The notes under the pieces are model-generated. The model ran no database searches. It had not been told where the DNA came from and saw nothing but the letters and a program-made list of their open reading frames with translations. The position numbers were made by a program, and so were the translations under genes. A stretch of 8,652 bases of DNA from Planctomycetaceae bacterium (lineage in GTDB: Bacteria; Planctomycetota; Planctomycetia; Pirellulales; UBA1268), in the NCBI GenBank assembly GCA_947453125.1, contig CANGGC010000063.1, forward strand, positions 1 to 8,652, written 5' to 3'. The first letter of the stretch is position 1. Every line of letters begins with the position of its first letter. Positions 1-6,072 of this stretch are shown piece after piece.

Positions 1-799
1 GGCCCTTGAGCGTGACATAGCAGGCAATGAGGGCGTCGAGGCCCGAACGCACCTCGGCGCTGGCGGGATCGGGGTCGGTGTTGGCGAGGATCACCCCGAT
101 GCGATCAGCGTCAGCCCTGGTGCCACAGACCCCGAGCATCGTGGCGTAGAGACGGCGTCGGTTGGCGGGCACCTTCGGATTTTCGATCCAGGCGAGCAGC
201 TGGGTCGGGTCCATCCGGCTCTCCAAGCCGCGGACATCGTCGTACGGGGCTACCGCAAACTCGTCATAGGCGTCGCGCGCCAGCGTGTCGTCGGCATCCT
301 CGAGATACTTCTGGAAGAACGCCAGCCGGTCGGCCCCCTTGGCCGGGAGGTCGGCGAGTTTCTTGAGGTAGTCGATCCCGCGCTCGCTGACCGGGATCGG
401 GCTCGACCAAACGAGCTTCGGGGGCTCGACGGCCATGAGGAGATAGGTCGTGCCGGCGGGCTTGACCTCGAGCATGATCGTCTCGATCTGGCGCACGCCG
501 TCGACATCGAGCAGTTCTGCCCCCTCGAGCAGGTCGCCCCCCTTGAGCGCTTCAACGACAACAAACCGCCCCTTCGGAAGCGGGCCGTCAGACCGGGGCG
601 ACAGCGACGCGGAGGTCGGCGGCTCCACGAGCCGGGCGATCACGGCCACCTGGCTCTGCGCGATCTCCTGCGAGAACGTCAGCGATACAGCCGAACAGAA
701 CGGGCACGCCAACGCGGCTGGCATCCTGCCGGCCAGGAGCACGGCGAGGAGAGCGACCAGGAGGCGGGAAAGACGCGCGGATCGGGAGTTGGGTTTCAT
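1..799 (-). CDS. Exported hypothetical protein with CPFC motif, C-terminus cut by window edge
   Basis: I read this frame directly from the sequence: it is open from the ATG at 799-797 to the left edge (266 codons, no stop), so the 3' end lies outside. The product starts with an arginine-rich stretch (residues 6-12) and a hydrophobic core (about 13-24), then PAALA-CPFC. This is a signal peptide that would leave Cys32 at or near the mature N-terminus; the lipobox is poor (A-L-A-C), so lipidation is doubtful. Cys32 and Cys35 form a C-x2-C pair that could bind metal or be redox active, which is inference. The middle (about 45-130) looks like a beta-rich domain and the rest is helical, possibly HEAT-like. 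It lies 108 bases downstream of the permease on the same strand and may be co-transcribed, or read from its own promoter just upstream. I do not recognise a named family; similar CPFC-start exported proteins are, as I recall, common in planctomycetes. Confidence 0.82.
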   Translation of the reverse strand, partial: MKPNSRSARLSRLLVALLAVLLAGRMPAALACPFCSAVSLTFSQEIAQSQVAVIARLVEPPTSASLSPRSDGPLPKGRFVVVEALKGGDLLEGAELLDVDGVRQIETIMLEVKPAGTTYLLMAVEPPKLVWSSPIPVSERGIDYLKKLADLPAKGADRLAFFQKYLEDADDTLARDAYDEFAVAPYDDVRGLESRMDPTQLLAWIENPKVPANRRRLYATMLGVCGTRADADRIGVILANTDPDPASAEVRSGLDALIACYVTLKG

Positions 800-805
800 G
801 GCCCG

Positions 806-811
806 ATTTTA
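806..811 (-). promoter_or_regulatory. Possible -10 box for the CPFC protein gene (leaderless)
   Basis: On the minus strand TAAAAT lies 6 bases before the ATG at 799, in very GC-rich surroundings. A start of transcription 6-8 bases beyond this -10 would fall on the start codon, giving a leaderless mRNA. No Shine-Dalgarno sequence is visible there, which fits. The -35 is weak: the nearest candidate is TTTCCC (836-831), 19 bases away. Tentative. Confidence 0.35.
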
Positions 812-907
812 GCAGGCTCATGAACGCCGGGGGAAATCCGCTTCTCCGCCGCCGCCCCCTTTGTTCCCCGCGCGCCCGCGCCCGGGGGGCGGGGGGACCG
901 GCACGGC

Positions 908-2245
908 TCAGCCGGGGCCCTGAAGCCACCGGGAGACATCGGTCCGGTAGGCGGCCAGTGCCGGGAGCAGCGCCGCGAGGATCGCCAGGAGGACGAGGAA
1001 CGGGACGAGGAGGGCCTCGGCCTCGGGCGCCGACGAGAAAAACCCGGCTCTCACCCCCGCACTGGCGGCGATCCAAGGCCCGATCGCCGCCACGATTGCA
1101 TGCCCGAGCACCCAGCCGACCAGTCCCCCTCCAACGGCGAGGAGCACCGCCTCGATGAGGACCGTCGCCAGGACATGACCGCGGCGTGCCCCCAGGGCGC
1201 GCATGATCGCCACATCGCGACTTCGCTCGAGCGACGAGCCGACCATGCTGATGAGGATGCCAAGCGCCGACACGAGCACGACTAGCGCCGTGACCATGAG
1301 GAGGACGAGCTCGAGGGGACGGACAAAGAGATCGAGGAGCTGACGAATCTCCGCCACCGGGAGCGCCGCCTGGGCGTCACGCCCCTCGTTGATCGCCGTC
1401 CTCAGGCCCATCGCCGTCAGTTCCGGCGGCAACCCCGGCAGCGAGGCCGTCTCGAGGAGGATCGCCGTCACTTCCCGCTGGCTTGCCGGGAGCGGCGCCG
1501 GCCCCTGCGGCGCCTGGCCATCTGCCGCTACGGTCGTCGCCACCTCCGGCTCGACCCCGTCCGGCAGCGGCTTGGCATGGCCATCCTGGAGGTAGAAACC
1601 CTCCATGTTGACGAACACTCCGCGGTCGATCGGCGTCCAGGTGCGCTCGAGGATCCCCACGACATGAAACGGGTCGTGCACCTTTCCGTCATCGGCGCCG
1701 TGGGTGGGGGCGAACGGATCCCCCACTTGAAGGCCGAGGCTGTCGGCGACACTCGCGCCGATCACGCCGGCGAAGAAGTCGTCATCGCGGAGATTCTCCC
1801 CCGACGCGAACCGGAACGGCTCACCGTCCCCGCGTGTCAGCCGGCCGAAGAAGTCGGAATTCGTGCCAACGACCCGGAAGCTGCGGTAGTAGTCCCCCAT
1901 GCAGGTCGGCACGGCCACGCCAGTGCTTGCGGCATACTTCCCGTCGACGCCATCGGCCCGCCGCGCCGCCGGGAGAAACTCCTCATAGAAGTCCCAGCCG
2001 ACGTTCTCGATCGGCTTGCTGATCAGGTAGACGGTGTTGAGGACGAGCTGGAGGGGGCTCCCCTTCGCCCCCACGATCATGTTGTAGCCGAGCCCCGACC
2101 CCGACTCGAAGGCCCGCTGGACGATTCTCCCGGTGACGAGCGTCGCGACCACCAGCGCCACGCCGAGCGCCAGCGACACCGCCGTCAGGGCGCTGGTGAG
2201 GGGGCGCTGACGGATGTTGCGCCAGGCGATGCCGAGGAGGTTCAT
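908..2245 (-). CDS. ABC transporter permease, FtsX/MacB type
   Basis: A 445-residue inner-membrane subunit with the MacB/FtsX layout: one N-terminal membrane segment (about 17-40), a large extracytoplasmic domain (about 45-305), and three C-terminal membrane segments (about 311-335, 359-390 and 409-432). After the second segment comes the FtsX-family stretch SLERSRDVAIMRALGARRG (about 338-356), the usual cytoplasmic contact with the ATPase. The early motif IVGAKGSPLQLVLNTVY (57-73) is shared by a subfamily that I recall from zinc-regulated operons of gammaproteobacteria. The extracytoplasmic domain carries His182, His190, His194 and His223 near the conserved VVGILERTWTPIDRGVFV stretch. This family couples cytoplasmic ATP hydrolysis to mechanical work on lipoproteins, peptides or envelope ligands rather than forming a simple channel. 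The start is the ATG 26 bases after the ATPase stop; no clear ribosome site is visible. The substrate cannot be told from sequence. Confidence 0.93.
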   Translation of the reverse strand: MNLLGIAWRNIRQRPLTSALTAVSLALGVALVVATLVTGRIVQRAFESGSGLGYNMIVGAKGSPLQLVLNTVYLISKPIENVGWDFYEEFLPAARRADGVDGKYAASTGVAVPTCMGDYYRSFRVVGTNSDFFGRLTRGDGEPFRFASGENLRDDDFFAGVIGASVADSLGLQVGDPFAPTHGADDGKVHDPFHVVGILERTWTPIDRGVFVNMEGFYLQDGHAKPLPDGVEPEVATTVAADGQAPQGPAPLPASQREVTAILLETASLPGLPPELTAMGLRTAINEGRDAQAALPVAEIRQLLDLFVRPLELVLLMVTALVVLVSALGILISMVGSSLERSRDVAIMRALGARRGHVLATVLIEAVLLAVGGGLVGWVLGHAIVAAIGPWIAASAGVRAGFFSSAPEAEALLVPFLVLLAILAALLPALAAYRTDVSRWLQGPG

Positions 2246-2271
2246 GGGGAGTGACCAGCGGGGAGGGACGG

Positions 2272-2961
2272 TCAGCGCTTGTGGGCGGCGGCGGCGCGGT
2301 TGAAGTCCTCGAGACGGAGCCGGCGGGGAAATTGGGCCGACACCTCCGGGGCATGCGTGACGACGACGAGCGCCACGCCGTGGTCGGTGCAGGTCGTGCG
2401 GAGGAGATCGATCACCTGCTGCTGGTGGGCGGCATCGATGCTGGCGGTCGGCTCATCGGCGAGGACGACCCGCGGCCGGTTGGCCAGGGCCCGGGCTACG
2501 GCTACGCGCTGCTGCTGGCCGGTGGAGAGCTCCGCGGGGCGATGGTGGAGTCGGTGGCCAAGGTCGACCGCGCCGAGGAGCTCCATGGCCCGCGACCGGT
2601 CGGGGCGCCCGGACCCGAAGGCCATCGCCACAAGGACATTCTCCAGAGCTGTGAACCCGGGGAGGAGGTTGAACGACTGGAACACCATCCCGAGCTTGTC
2701 GGCCCGCACCCGGTCGCGGCGGGCCTCGTCGAGACGGGCCAGATCGATGCCATCGATGACCACCCTCCCGGCATCGGGACGGGTGATCCCGGAGATGACG
2801 TTGAGGAGCGTCGATTTTCCCGACCCGCTCTGCCCCTCGAGGGCGAGGTGCTCACCGGGGGCGACGGCGAAGGCCTCGATGTCGAGGACGTCGACCCGGC
2901 CCCCCCCCGGCATCGCGAACGACTTCCGCACCTTCTCGAGCTGGATGACGGGGGTCGACAT
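2272..2961 (-). CDS. ABC transporter ATP-binding subunit, LolD/MacB class
   Basis: A 229-residue cytoplasmic ATPase, the usual size for LolD-type subunits. All core motifs are present: Walker A GQSGSGKST (43-51), Q-loop Gln95 in VFQSFNLLPGFTALENV, signature LSTGQQQR (145-152), Walker B VVLADEP with Glu170, D-loop ASID and the switch His203. The signature has Thr where LSGGQ has its first Gly, a mild variation found in active transporters. The frame stays open upstream to 3294, but the ATG at 2961 gives the normal MSTPVIQLEKVRKSF beginning, and residues encoded further upstream look non-coding. It is the first gene of its block and hydrolyses ATP for the permease that follows 26 bases later. 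LolCDE-like lipoprotein release or MacB-like export are the family options; with a single permease and no membrane-fusion protein in the window, neither is established. Confidence 0.94.
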   Translation of the reverse strand: MSTPVIQLEKVRKSFAMPGGGRVDVLDIEAFAVAPGEHLALEGQSGSGKSTLLNVISGITRPDAGRVVIDGIDLARLDEARRDRVRADKLGMVFQSFNLLPGFTALENVLVAMAFGSGRPDRSRAMELLGAVDLGHRLHHRPAELSTGQQQRVAVARALANRPRVVLADEPTASIDAAHQQQVIDLLRTTCTDHGVALVVVTHAPEVSAQFPRRLRLEDFNRAAAAHKR

Positions 2962-3009
2962 GGCATCTCGGAAAAGCGGCGGACGGGGCCACGGGGAAGG
3001 CCACGCAGT

Positions 3010-3045
3010 ATTCCCGATCGCCACGCGGCGGGAAAGAGCGGGAAT
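3010..3045. promoter_or_regulatory. Cluster of TTCCCG/CGGGAA repeats, possible operator
   Basis: ATTCCCG (3010-3016) and CGGGAAT (3039-3045) form an exact 7-base inverted repeat with a 22-base spacer. A third half-site, CGGGAA (3029-3034), lies exactly 10 bases from the matching CGGGAA (3039-3044), so the two fall on the same helix face. The cluster lies 49-84 bases upstream of the ATPase start, in the divergent region shared with gap. Binding by a regulator is inference; in GC-rich DNA short repeats of this kind can be chance. Confidence 0.3.
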
Positions 3046-3110
3046 CTCGCCGTCCGGGGGGCGGCGACACCCGGCGGAAAGGGCGCTTGGCGGGACGGGC
3101 CACGGGTTGT

Positions 3111-3140
3111 TTGAGCGGCCCCGGCGAGCGGGTGTATATT
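3111..3140 (+). promoter_or_regulatory. Sigma-70-like promoter of gap
   Basis: TTGAGC (3111-3116) and TATATT (3135-3140) are separated by 18 bases. TATATT is the only clear AT-rich hexamer in this GC-rich intergenic stretch, and its orientation and position suit gap. Transcription would begin near 3147 and give a leader of about 98 bases. The -35 matches TTGACA at four of six positions and the -10 matches TATAAT at five of six. Confidence 0.6.
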
Positions 3141-3198
3141 TGTTCGCGCGTCCACCGCGGCCACCAATCCTGCAATCGTCGCAGGAGGCCGTTCCCAC

Positions 3199-3231
3199 CC
3201 CCGGCGCCCCGCCCTCCCCGGCGCCCCGCCC
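3199..3231 (+). repeat. Tandem 16-base GC repeat in the gap leader
   Basis: CCCCGGCGCCCCGCCC occurs exactly twice, at 3199-3214 and 3216-3231, separated by a single T. The second copy ends one base before the AGGAG ribosome site of gap. A small hairpin (CCTGC/GCAGG, 3169-3185) lies just upstream and overlaps a second AGGAGG (3183-3188) that has no start codon close behind it. The repeat is directly visible; whether it does anything is unknown. Confidence 0.75.
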
Positions 3232-3232
3232 C

Positions 3233-3237
3233 AGGAG
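3233..3237 (+). promoter_or_regulatory. Ribosome binding site fixing the GTG start of gap
   Basis: AGGAG ends 7 bases before the GTG at 3245. There is no in-frame ATG close by, and the GTG is followed at once by SIRVGINGFGRIGR, the standard GAPDH N-terminus, so this site decides the start. Confidence 0.8.
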
Positions 3238-3244
3238 TCTGCCA

Positions 3245-4261
3245 GTGTCCATCCGCGTCGGCATCAACGGTTTCGGCCGCATCGGTCGCCTCACCTACCG
3301 GGCCATCTACGAGAAGTTCGGCCTCGACGGCGACGTGCAGGTCGTCGCCCTCAACGATCTCACCGACGCCAAGACGAACGCCCACCTCCTCGAGTTCGAC
3401 TCCAACTACGGTCCGTTCAAGGGGAAGGTCGCCTACGAGGGGAACGACCTCGTCGTCGACGGCCGGAAGATCAAGGTCTTCGCCGAGAAGGATCCCGGCG
3501 CGATCGACTGGTCGAGCCAGGGGGTTCAGGTGGTCGTCGAGAGCACCGGCTTCTTCACCGACGCCACCAAGGCGGTCGCCCACAAGCGTGGGAGCGTGAA
3601 GAAGGTCGTGATCTCGGCCCCGGCCAAGAACGAGGATCTGACGATCGTCCTCGGGGTCAACAACGAGATGTACGACCCCTCCAAGCACCATGTCATCTCC
3701 AACGCCTCCTGCACGACCAACGGCCTCGCCCCGGTCGCCAAGGTGCTCCACGAGACCTACGGCATCGACCGCGGCCTGCTGACGACGGTCCACGCCTACA
3801 CCAACTCCCAGAAGACGGTCGACACGGCCGCCAAGGATCTCCGCGATGCCCGGGCCGCGGCCCTCAACATCGTCCCGTCGAGCACCGGTGCGGCACGGGC
3901 CGTCGGCCTCGTCATCCCCGCCCTCCAAGGGAAGTTCACCGGCATGGCGTTCCGCGTGCCGACGCCGACGGTGAGCGTCGTCGACTTCACGGCGATCCTC
4001 AACAAGGAAGCCTCGCCGGCTGACATCAACGCGGTGATGAAGAAGGCGGCCGAGGGCCCCCTCAAGGGGATCCTGCGCTACACCGACAAGGAGCTGGTCT
4101 CCACCGACCTCAAGGGGGATCCACACAGCTCGATCTTCTCGGCCGTCGACACAATCGGCTTGGGCAACTTCGTCAAGGTCGTCAGCTGGTACGACAACGA
4201 GTGGGGCTATTCCAACCGTGTCGCCGACCTCCTCAACTTCCTCGAGGATCGCGGCCTCTGA
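3245..4261 (+). CDS. gap: Glyceraldehyde-3-phosphate dehydrogenase, type I
   Basis: A 338-residue cytosolic enzyme of glycolysis and gluconeogenesis that oxidises glyceraldehyde-3-phosphate to 1,3-bisphosphoglycerate with NAD. It has the usual family length. The Rossmann motif GINGFGRIGR is at 6-15, and Asn38-Asp39 in the ALNDLTD segment points to NAD rather than NADP preference. The active-site motif SNASCTTNGLAP carries the nucleophile Cys156, with His183 in TVHAYTNSQ as base. Phosphate-binding elements are PSSTGAARAVG (211-221) and FRVPTP with Arg237. The C-terminus SWYDNEWGYSNRV (314-326) is typical. The start is GTG with a well-placed AGGAG; the frame is open far upstream, but that stretch overlaps the ATPase gene and its promoter region and is not coding. 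It is transcribed alone, with its own promoter and terminator, divergent from the ABC ATPase and convergent with the lipoprotein gene. Many C-ending codons fit high expression. Confidence 0.98.
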   Translation: MSIRVGINGFGRIGRLTYRAIYEKFGLDGDVQVVALNDLTDAKTNAHLLEFDSNYGPFKGKVAYEGNDLVVDGRKIKVFAEKDPGAIDWSSQGVQVVVESTGFFTDATKAVAHKRGSVKKVVISAPAKNEDLTIVLGVNNEMYDPSKHHVISNASCTTNGLAPVAKVLHETYGIDRGLLTTVHAYTNSQKTVDTAAKDLRDARAAALNIVPSSTGAARAVGLVIPALQGKFTGMAFRVPTPTVSVVDFTAILNKEASPADINAVMKKAAEGPLKGILRYTDKELVSTDLKGDPHSSIFSAVDTIGLGNFVKVVSWYDNEWGYSNRVADLLNFLEDRGL

Positions 4262-4291
4262 TTTGGCCCGACGGGCGAAGCAGAATCTTCG

Positions 4292-4326
4292 GCGGGGCGT
4301 CGCACGGCGGCGCCCCGCTTTTTTTT
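4292..4326 (+). terminator. Intrinsic terminator of gap
   Basis: GCGGGGCG (4292-4299) pairs perfectly with CGCCCCGC (4311-4318) across an 11-base loop and is followed by eight T (4319-4326). It begins 31 bases after the gap stop codon. Read from the other strand it lacks a following T-tract, so it should serve gap and not the convergent lipoprotein gene. Confidence 0.93.
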
Positions 4327-4365
4327 ACCGTTGCGAGCGGAAGAGCCCGCGGACAGAGCACGATG

Positions 4366-5394
4366 TCAGTCAGCGGCGTGCGCTCGAATCGCGCCGGAAG
4401 AGTGCACCGACACCGGCACGTCGACCCGGTGGACGCTGCCGTCGAACGTCGTCATCACGACGTGGACATGGACCGTCGAAGACTGGGGCGGGGGCCCGGG
4501 CCAGCGAAGGAGAAAGTGGAGCCCACGGGCCCGAGACGTGCGGCGGAAATGCCCCTGGGCCTCGGCCTCAGGGATATCCCAGCGGGCGATGCAGCCTCCC
4601 TCGCCGGGATCGGTCGGATCCGCCGGCACTAGGCCCGCTCCCTGTGGCACTGCAGGATCGTTGACGAACACGACGACGTCTCCGGCGGCCGTCACAAGGC
4701 GCTCGTCGGCATCGCGTGGCTCGACGACGATCGCCAGCCCCTCGGCCACCCCATCGCCATCGGCATCGAAGCACTCCGTCCGCTCAGGGTTCACGACGAG
4801 ATGGCTGATCCGGGCCTCGCCGGCGAGGCTCTCCTCGAACGAAAGTCTCCGCACGGCAGGCGCCATCCCAGCGCTGGGGAGCGGGGGTACGCCGTCGAGC
4901 TTCGGCGGCACCATGACCGGCGGGGCCGGCGGCGGCGTGAGGGGAGGGGGAAGCGTAGGGGTCGATGACGGGGTGCCACCTGGCCCGAACCGGAGGCCGC
5001 TCGGCGCGGCGCCGGAGCCACCGGGCGCCATCAGCCCCGGCACCGACACCTTGGGCAGCGAAGGAGGGGGCACGAACGTCGGCGCCGAAGAAGCTCGGGC
5101 CGGGGCGGACGATCCGTCGCCGATGCCCAGTTGCTTCCGCAGGCTCGCGTTCTCCCCTGCCGTCCGTTCCAGCCGGGCGCTCCTCGACTGGAGCTGGTCC
5201 TGGAGGTGGTAGATCTGGTCTTCCTGCATCCGCAACTCCCGTTCGAGGAGTTGCTGGTTGAGGTCGGTCTTGCAGCCAGCGAGCGCCAGAAGGGCGCCAG
5301 CCAACACGGCAGCAGGGCACGCCGCTCCCCGGCGGGATGCGCGGATCGGTCGCGCCCCTCGAGGGGCCCGGGTGCTCCCAGCGGACCTGTGCAT
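4366..5394 (-). CDS. Proline-rich lipoprotein with coiled-coil N-terminus
   Basis: A 342-residue envelope lipoprotein. The N-terminus is long and basic (1-22), followed by a hydrophobic stretch (about 26-39) and the lipobox L-A-G-C with Cys41 as the lipidated residue. Next comes a heptad-rich helix (about 44-90, QQLLERELRMQEDQIYHLQDQ and onward) likely to form a coiled coil, then a proline-rich linker (about 103-176). The C-terminal region (about 185-335) looks folded and beta-rich; it includes an acidic DADGDGVAEG loop (210-219) resembling a calcium-binding loop. I recall planctomycete lipoproteins with the same CKTDLNQQLLERELRxQEDQIY opening, but know no function. The start is fixed by AGGAGG 6 bases upstream. 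It follows the second clpP on the same strand after 72 bases containing a hairpin, so it may be only partly co-transcribed. Confidence 0.9.
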   Translation of the reverse strand: MHRSAGSTRAPRGARPIRASRRGAACPAAVLAGALLALAGCKTDLNQQLLERELRMQEDQIYHLQDQLQSRSARLERTAGENASLRKQLGIGDGSSAPARASSAPTFVPPPSLPKVSVPGLMAPGGSGAAPSGLRFGPGGTPSSTPTLPPPLTPPPAPPVMVPPKLDGVPPLPSAGMAPAVRRLSFEESLAGEARISHLVVNPERTECFDADGDGVAEGLAIVVEPRDADERLVTAAGDVVVFVNDPAVPQGAGLVPADPTDPGEGGCIARWDIPEAEAQGHFRRTSRARGLHFLLRWPGPPPQSSTVHVHVVMTTFDGSVHRVDVPVSVHSSGAIRAHAAD

Positions 5395-5400
5395 GATGCG

Positions 5401-5406
5401 CCTCCT
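5401..5406 (-). promoter_or_regulatory. Strong ribosome binding site of the lipoprotein gene
   Basis: AGGAGG on the minus strand, 6 bases before the ATG at 5394. It is the best Shine-Dalgarno match of any minus-strand gene here, so the lipoprotein should be translated independently of clpP. Confidence 0.8.
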
Positions 5407-5437
5407 GCGCCTCAGGCGGTCTGTGCCACGACGATCC

Positions 5438-5454
5438 CCGGTCCTCCGGACCGG
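5438..5454 (-). other. Hairpin between clpP and the lipoprotein gene
   Basis: CCGGTCC (5438-5444) and GGACCGG (5448-5454) form a perfect 7-bp stem with a 3-base loop, 12 bases after the clpP stop. No T-tract follows on either strand, so it is not a classical intrinsic terminator. It may stabilise the clpP mRNA 3' end, mark a processing site or attenuate read-through; the role is inference. Confidence 0.5.
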
Positions 5455-5466
5455 TCACGTCCGCCG

Positions 5467-6069
5467 TCAGGCGACGCTCTTGACCGTCGGCATCCTGTCG
5501 ATCACCTCGTCGATGAGTCCGTATTCGCGGGCCTTCTCGGCGGCCATGAAGTTGTCACGGTCGGTGTGCTTCTCGATCTCGTCGAGCGGCTGGCCGGTGT
5601 GCTTTTGGAGGATCATGTTGAGCCGCTGCTTGATGTAGCGGAACTCCTTGGCGTGGATCATGATCTCCTCCGCCGTTCCCTCCATGCCGGCCAGCGGCTG
5701 GTGGATCATGATCCGAGAGTTCGGCAGGGCACGCCGCTTCCCCTTGGCGCCCGCCGTGAGAAGCACCGCCCCCATCGAGGCACACTGACCGATGCAGTAG
5801 GTGGCGACGTCGCAGGTCACGAACTGCATGGTGTCGTAGATCGCCAACCCGGCCGTGACGCTGCCGCCCGGGCTGTTGATGTAGAGGTGGATGTCGGACT
5901 TCGGGTCGTCGGATTGCAGAAAGAGCAACTGCGCGACGATGGCGTTGGCGACCTCGTCGTTGACCTGACTGCCGAGGAAGATGATCCGGTCCTTGAGCAG
6001 GCGACTGTAAATGTCCATCGCCCGCTCTTCGCGGCCGCTCTTCTCGATGACGTAAGGGATGAGAGGCAT
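5467..6069 (-). CDS. clpP: ATP-dependent Clp protease proteolytic subunit (second copy)
   Basis: A 200-residue serine peptidase of family S14. ClpP assembles into a double-heptamer barrel that degrades proteins unfolded and fed in by Clp ATPases such as ClpX. The triad is intact: Ser98 in GQCASMGAVLL, His123 in MIHQPLAG and Asp172 in TDRDNFM. The N-terminal MPLIPYVIEKSGREERAMDIYSRLL and the oxyanion-side segment INSPGGSVTAGLAIYD (65-80) are those of canonical housekeeping ClpP, with Cys where QAASMG has its first Ala. The first residues resemble the short propeptide and axial loop of the family. The start is the ATG 3 bases after the stop of the upstream clpP, with AAGGA inside that gene's last codons, so translation is probably coupled. 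The two proteins differ widely in sequence, so this is an old paralogue pair, not a recent duplication. Confidence 0.97.
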   Translation of the reverse strand: MPLIPYVIEKSGREERAMDIYSRLLKDRIIFLGSQVNDEVANAIVAQLLFLQSDDPKSDIHLYINSPGGSVTAGLAIYDTMQFVTCDVATYCIGQCASMGAVLLTAGAKGKRRALPNSRIMIHQPLAGMEGTAEEIMIHAKEFRYIKQRLNMILQKHTGQPLDEIEKHTDRDNFMAAEKAREYGLIDEVIDRMPTVKSVA

Positions 6070-6072
6070 CGG

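Noticed and set aside
831..864. Plus-strand GGGGG...CCCCCTTTGTT resembling a terminator
   Set aside because: No plus-strand gene lies upstream, and the stem is only a homopolymer match in GC-rich DNA.
866..894. GC-rich dyad (CCCCGC/GCGGGG) after the permease as a terminator
   Set aside because: The 6-bp stem has a 17-base loop and no T-tract on the minus strand. In so GC-rich a stretch such pairing is easily due to chance.
2279..3244. N-terminal extension of the gap frame back to 2279
   Set aside because: It would run antisense through the ABC ATPase and across the gap promoter. The GTG at 3245 with AGGAG gives the normal GAPDH start.
2852..4126. Long minus-strand open frame opposite gap
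   Set aside because: It overlaps gap and the ATPase on incompatible frames, and its translation is low-complexity with no recognisable domain.
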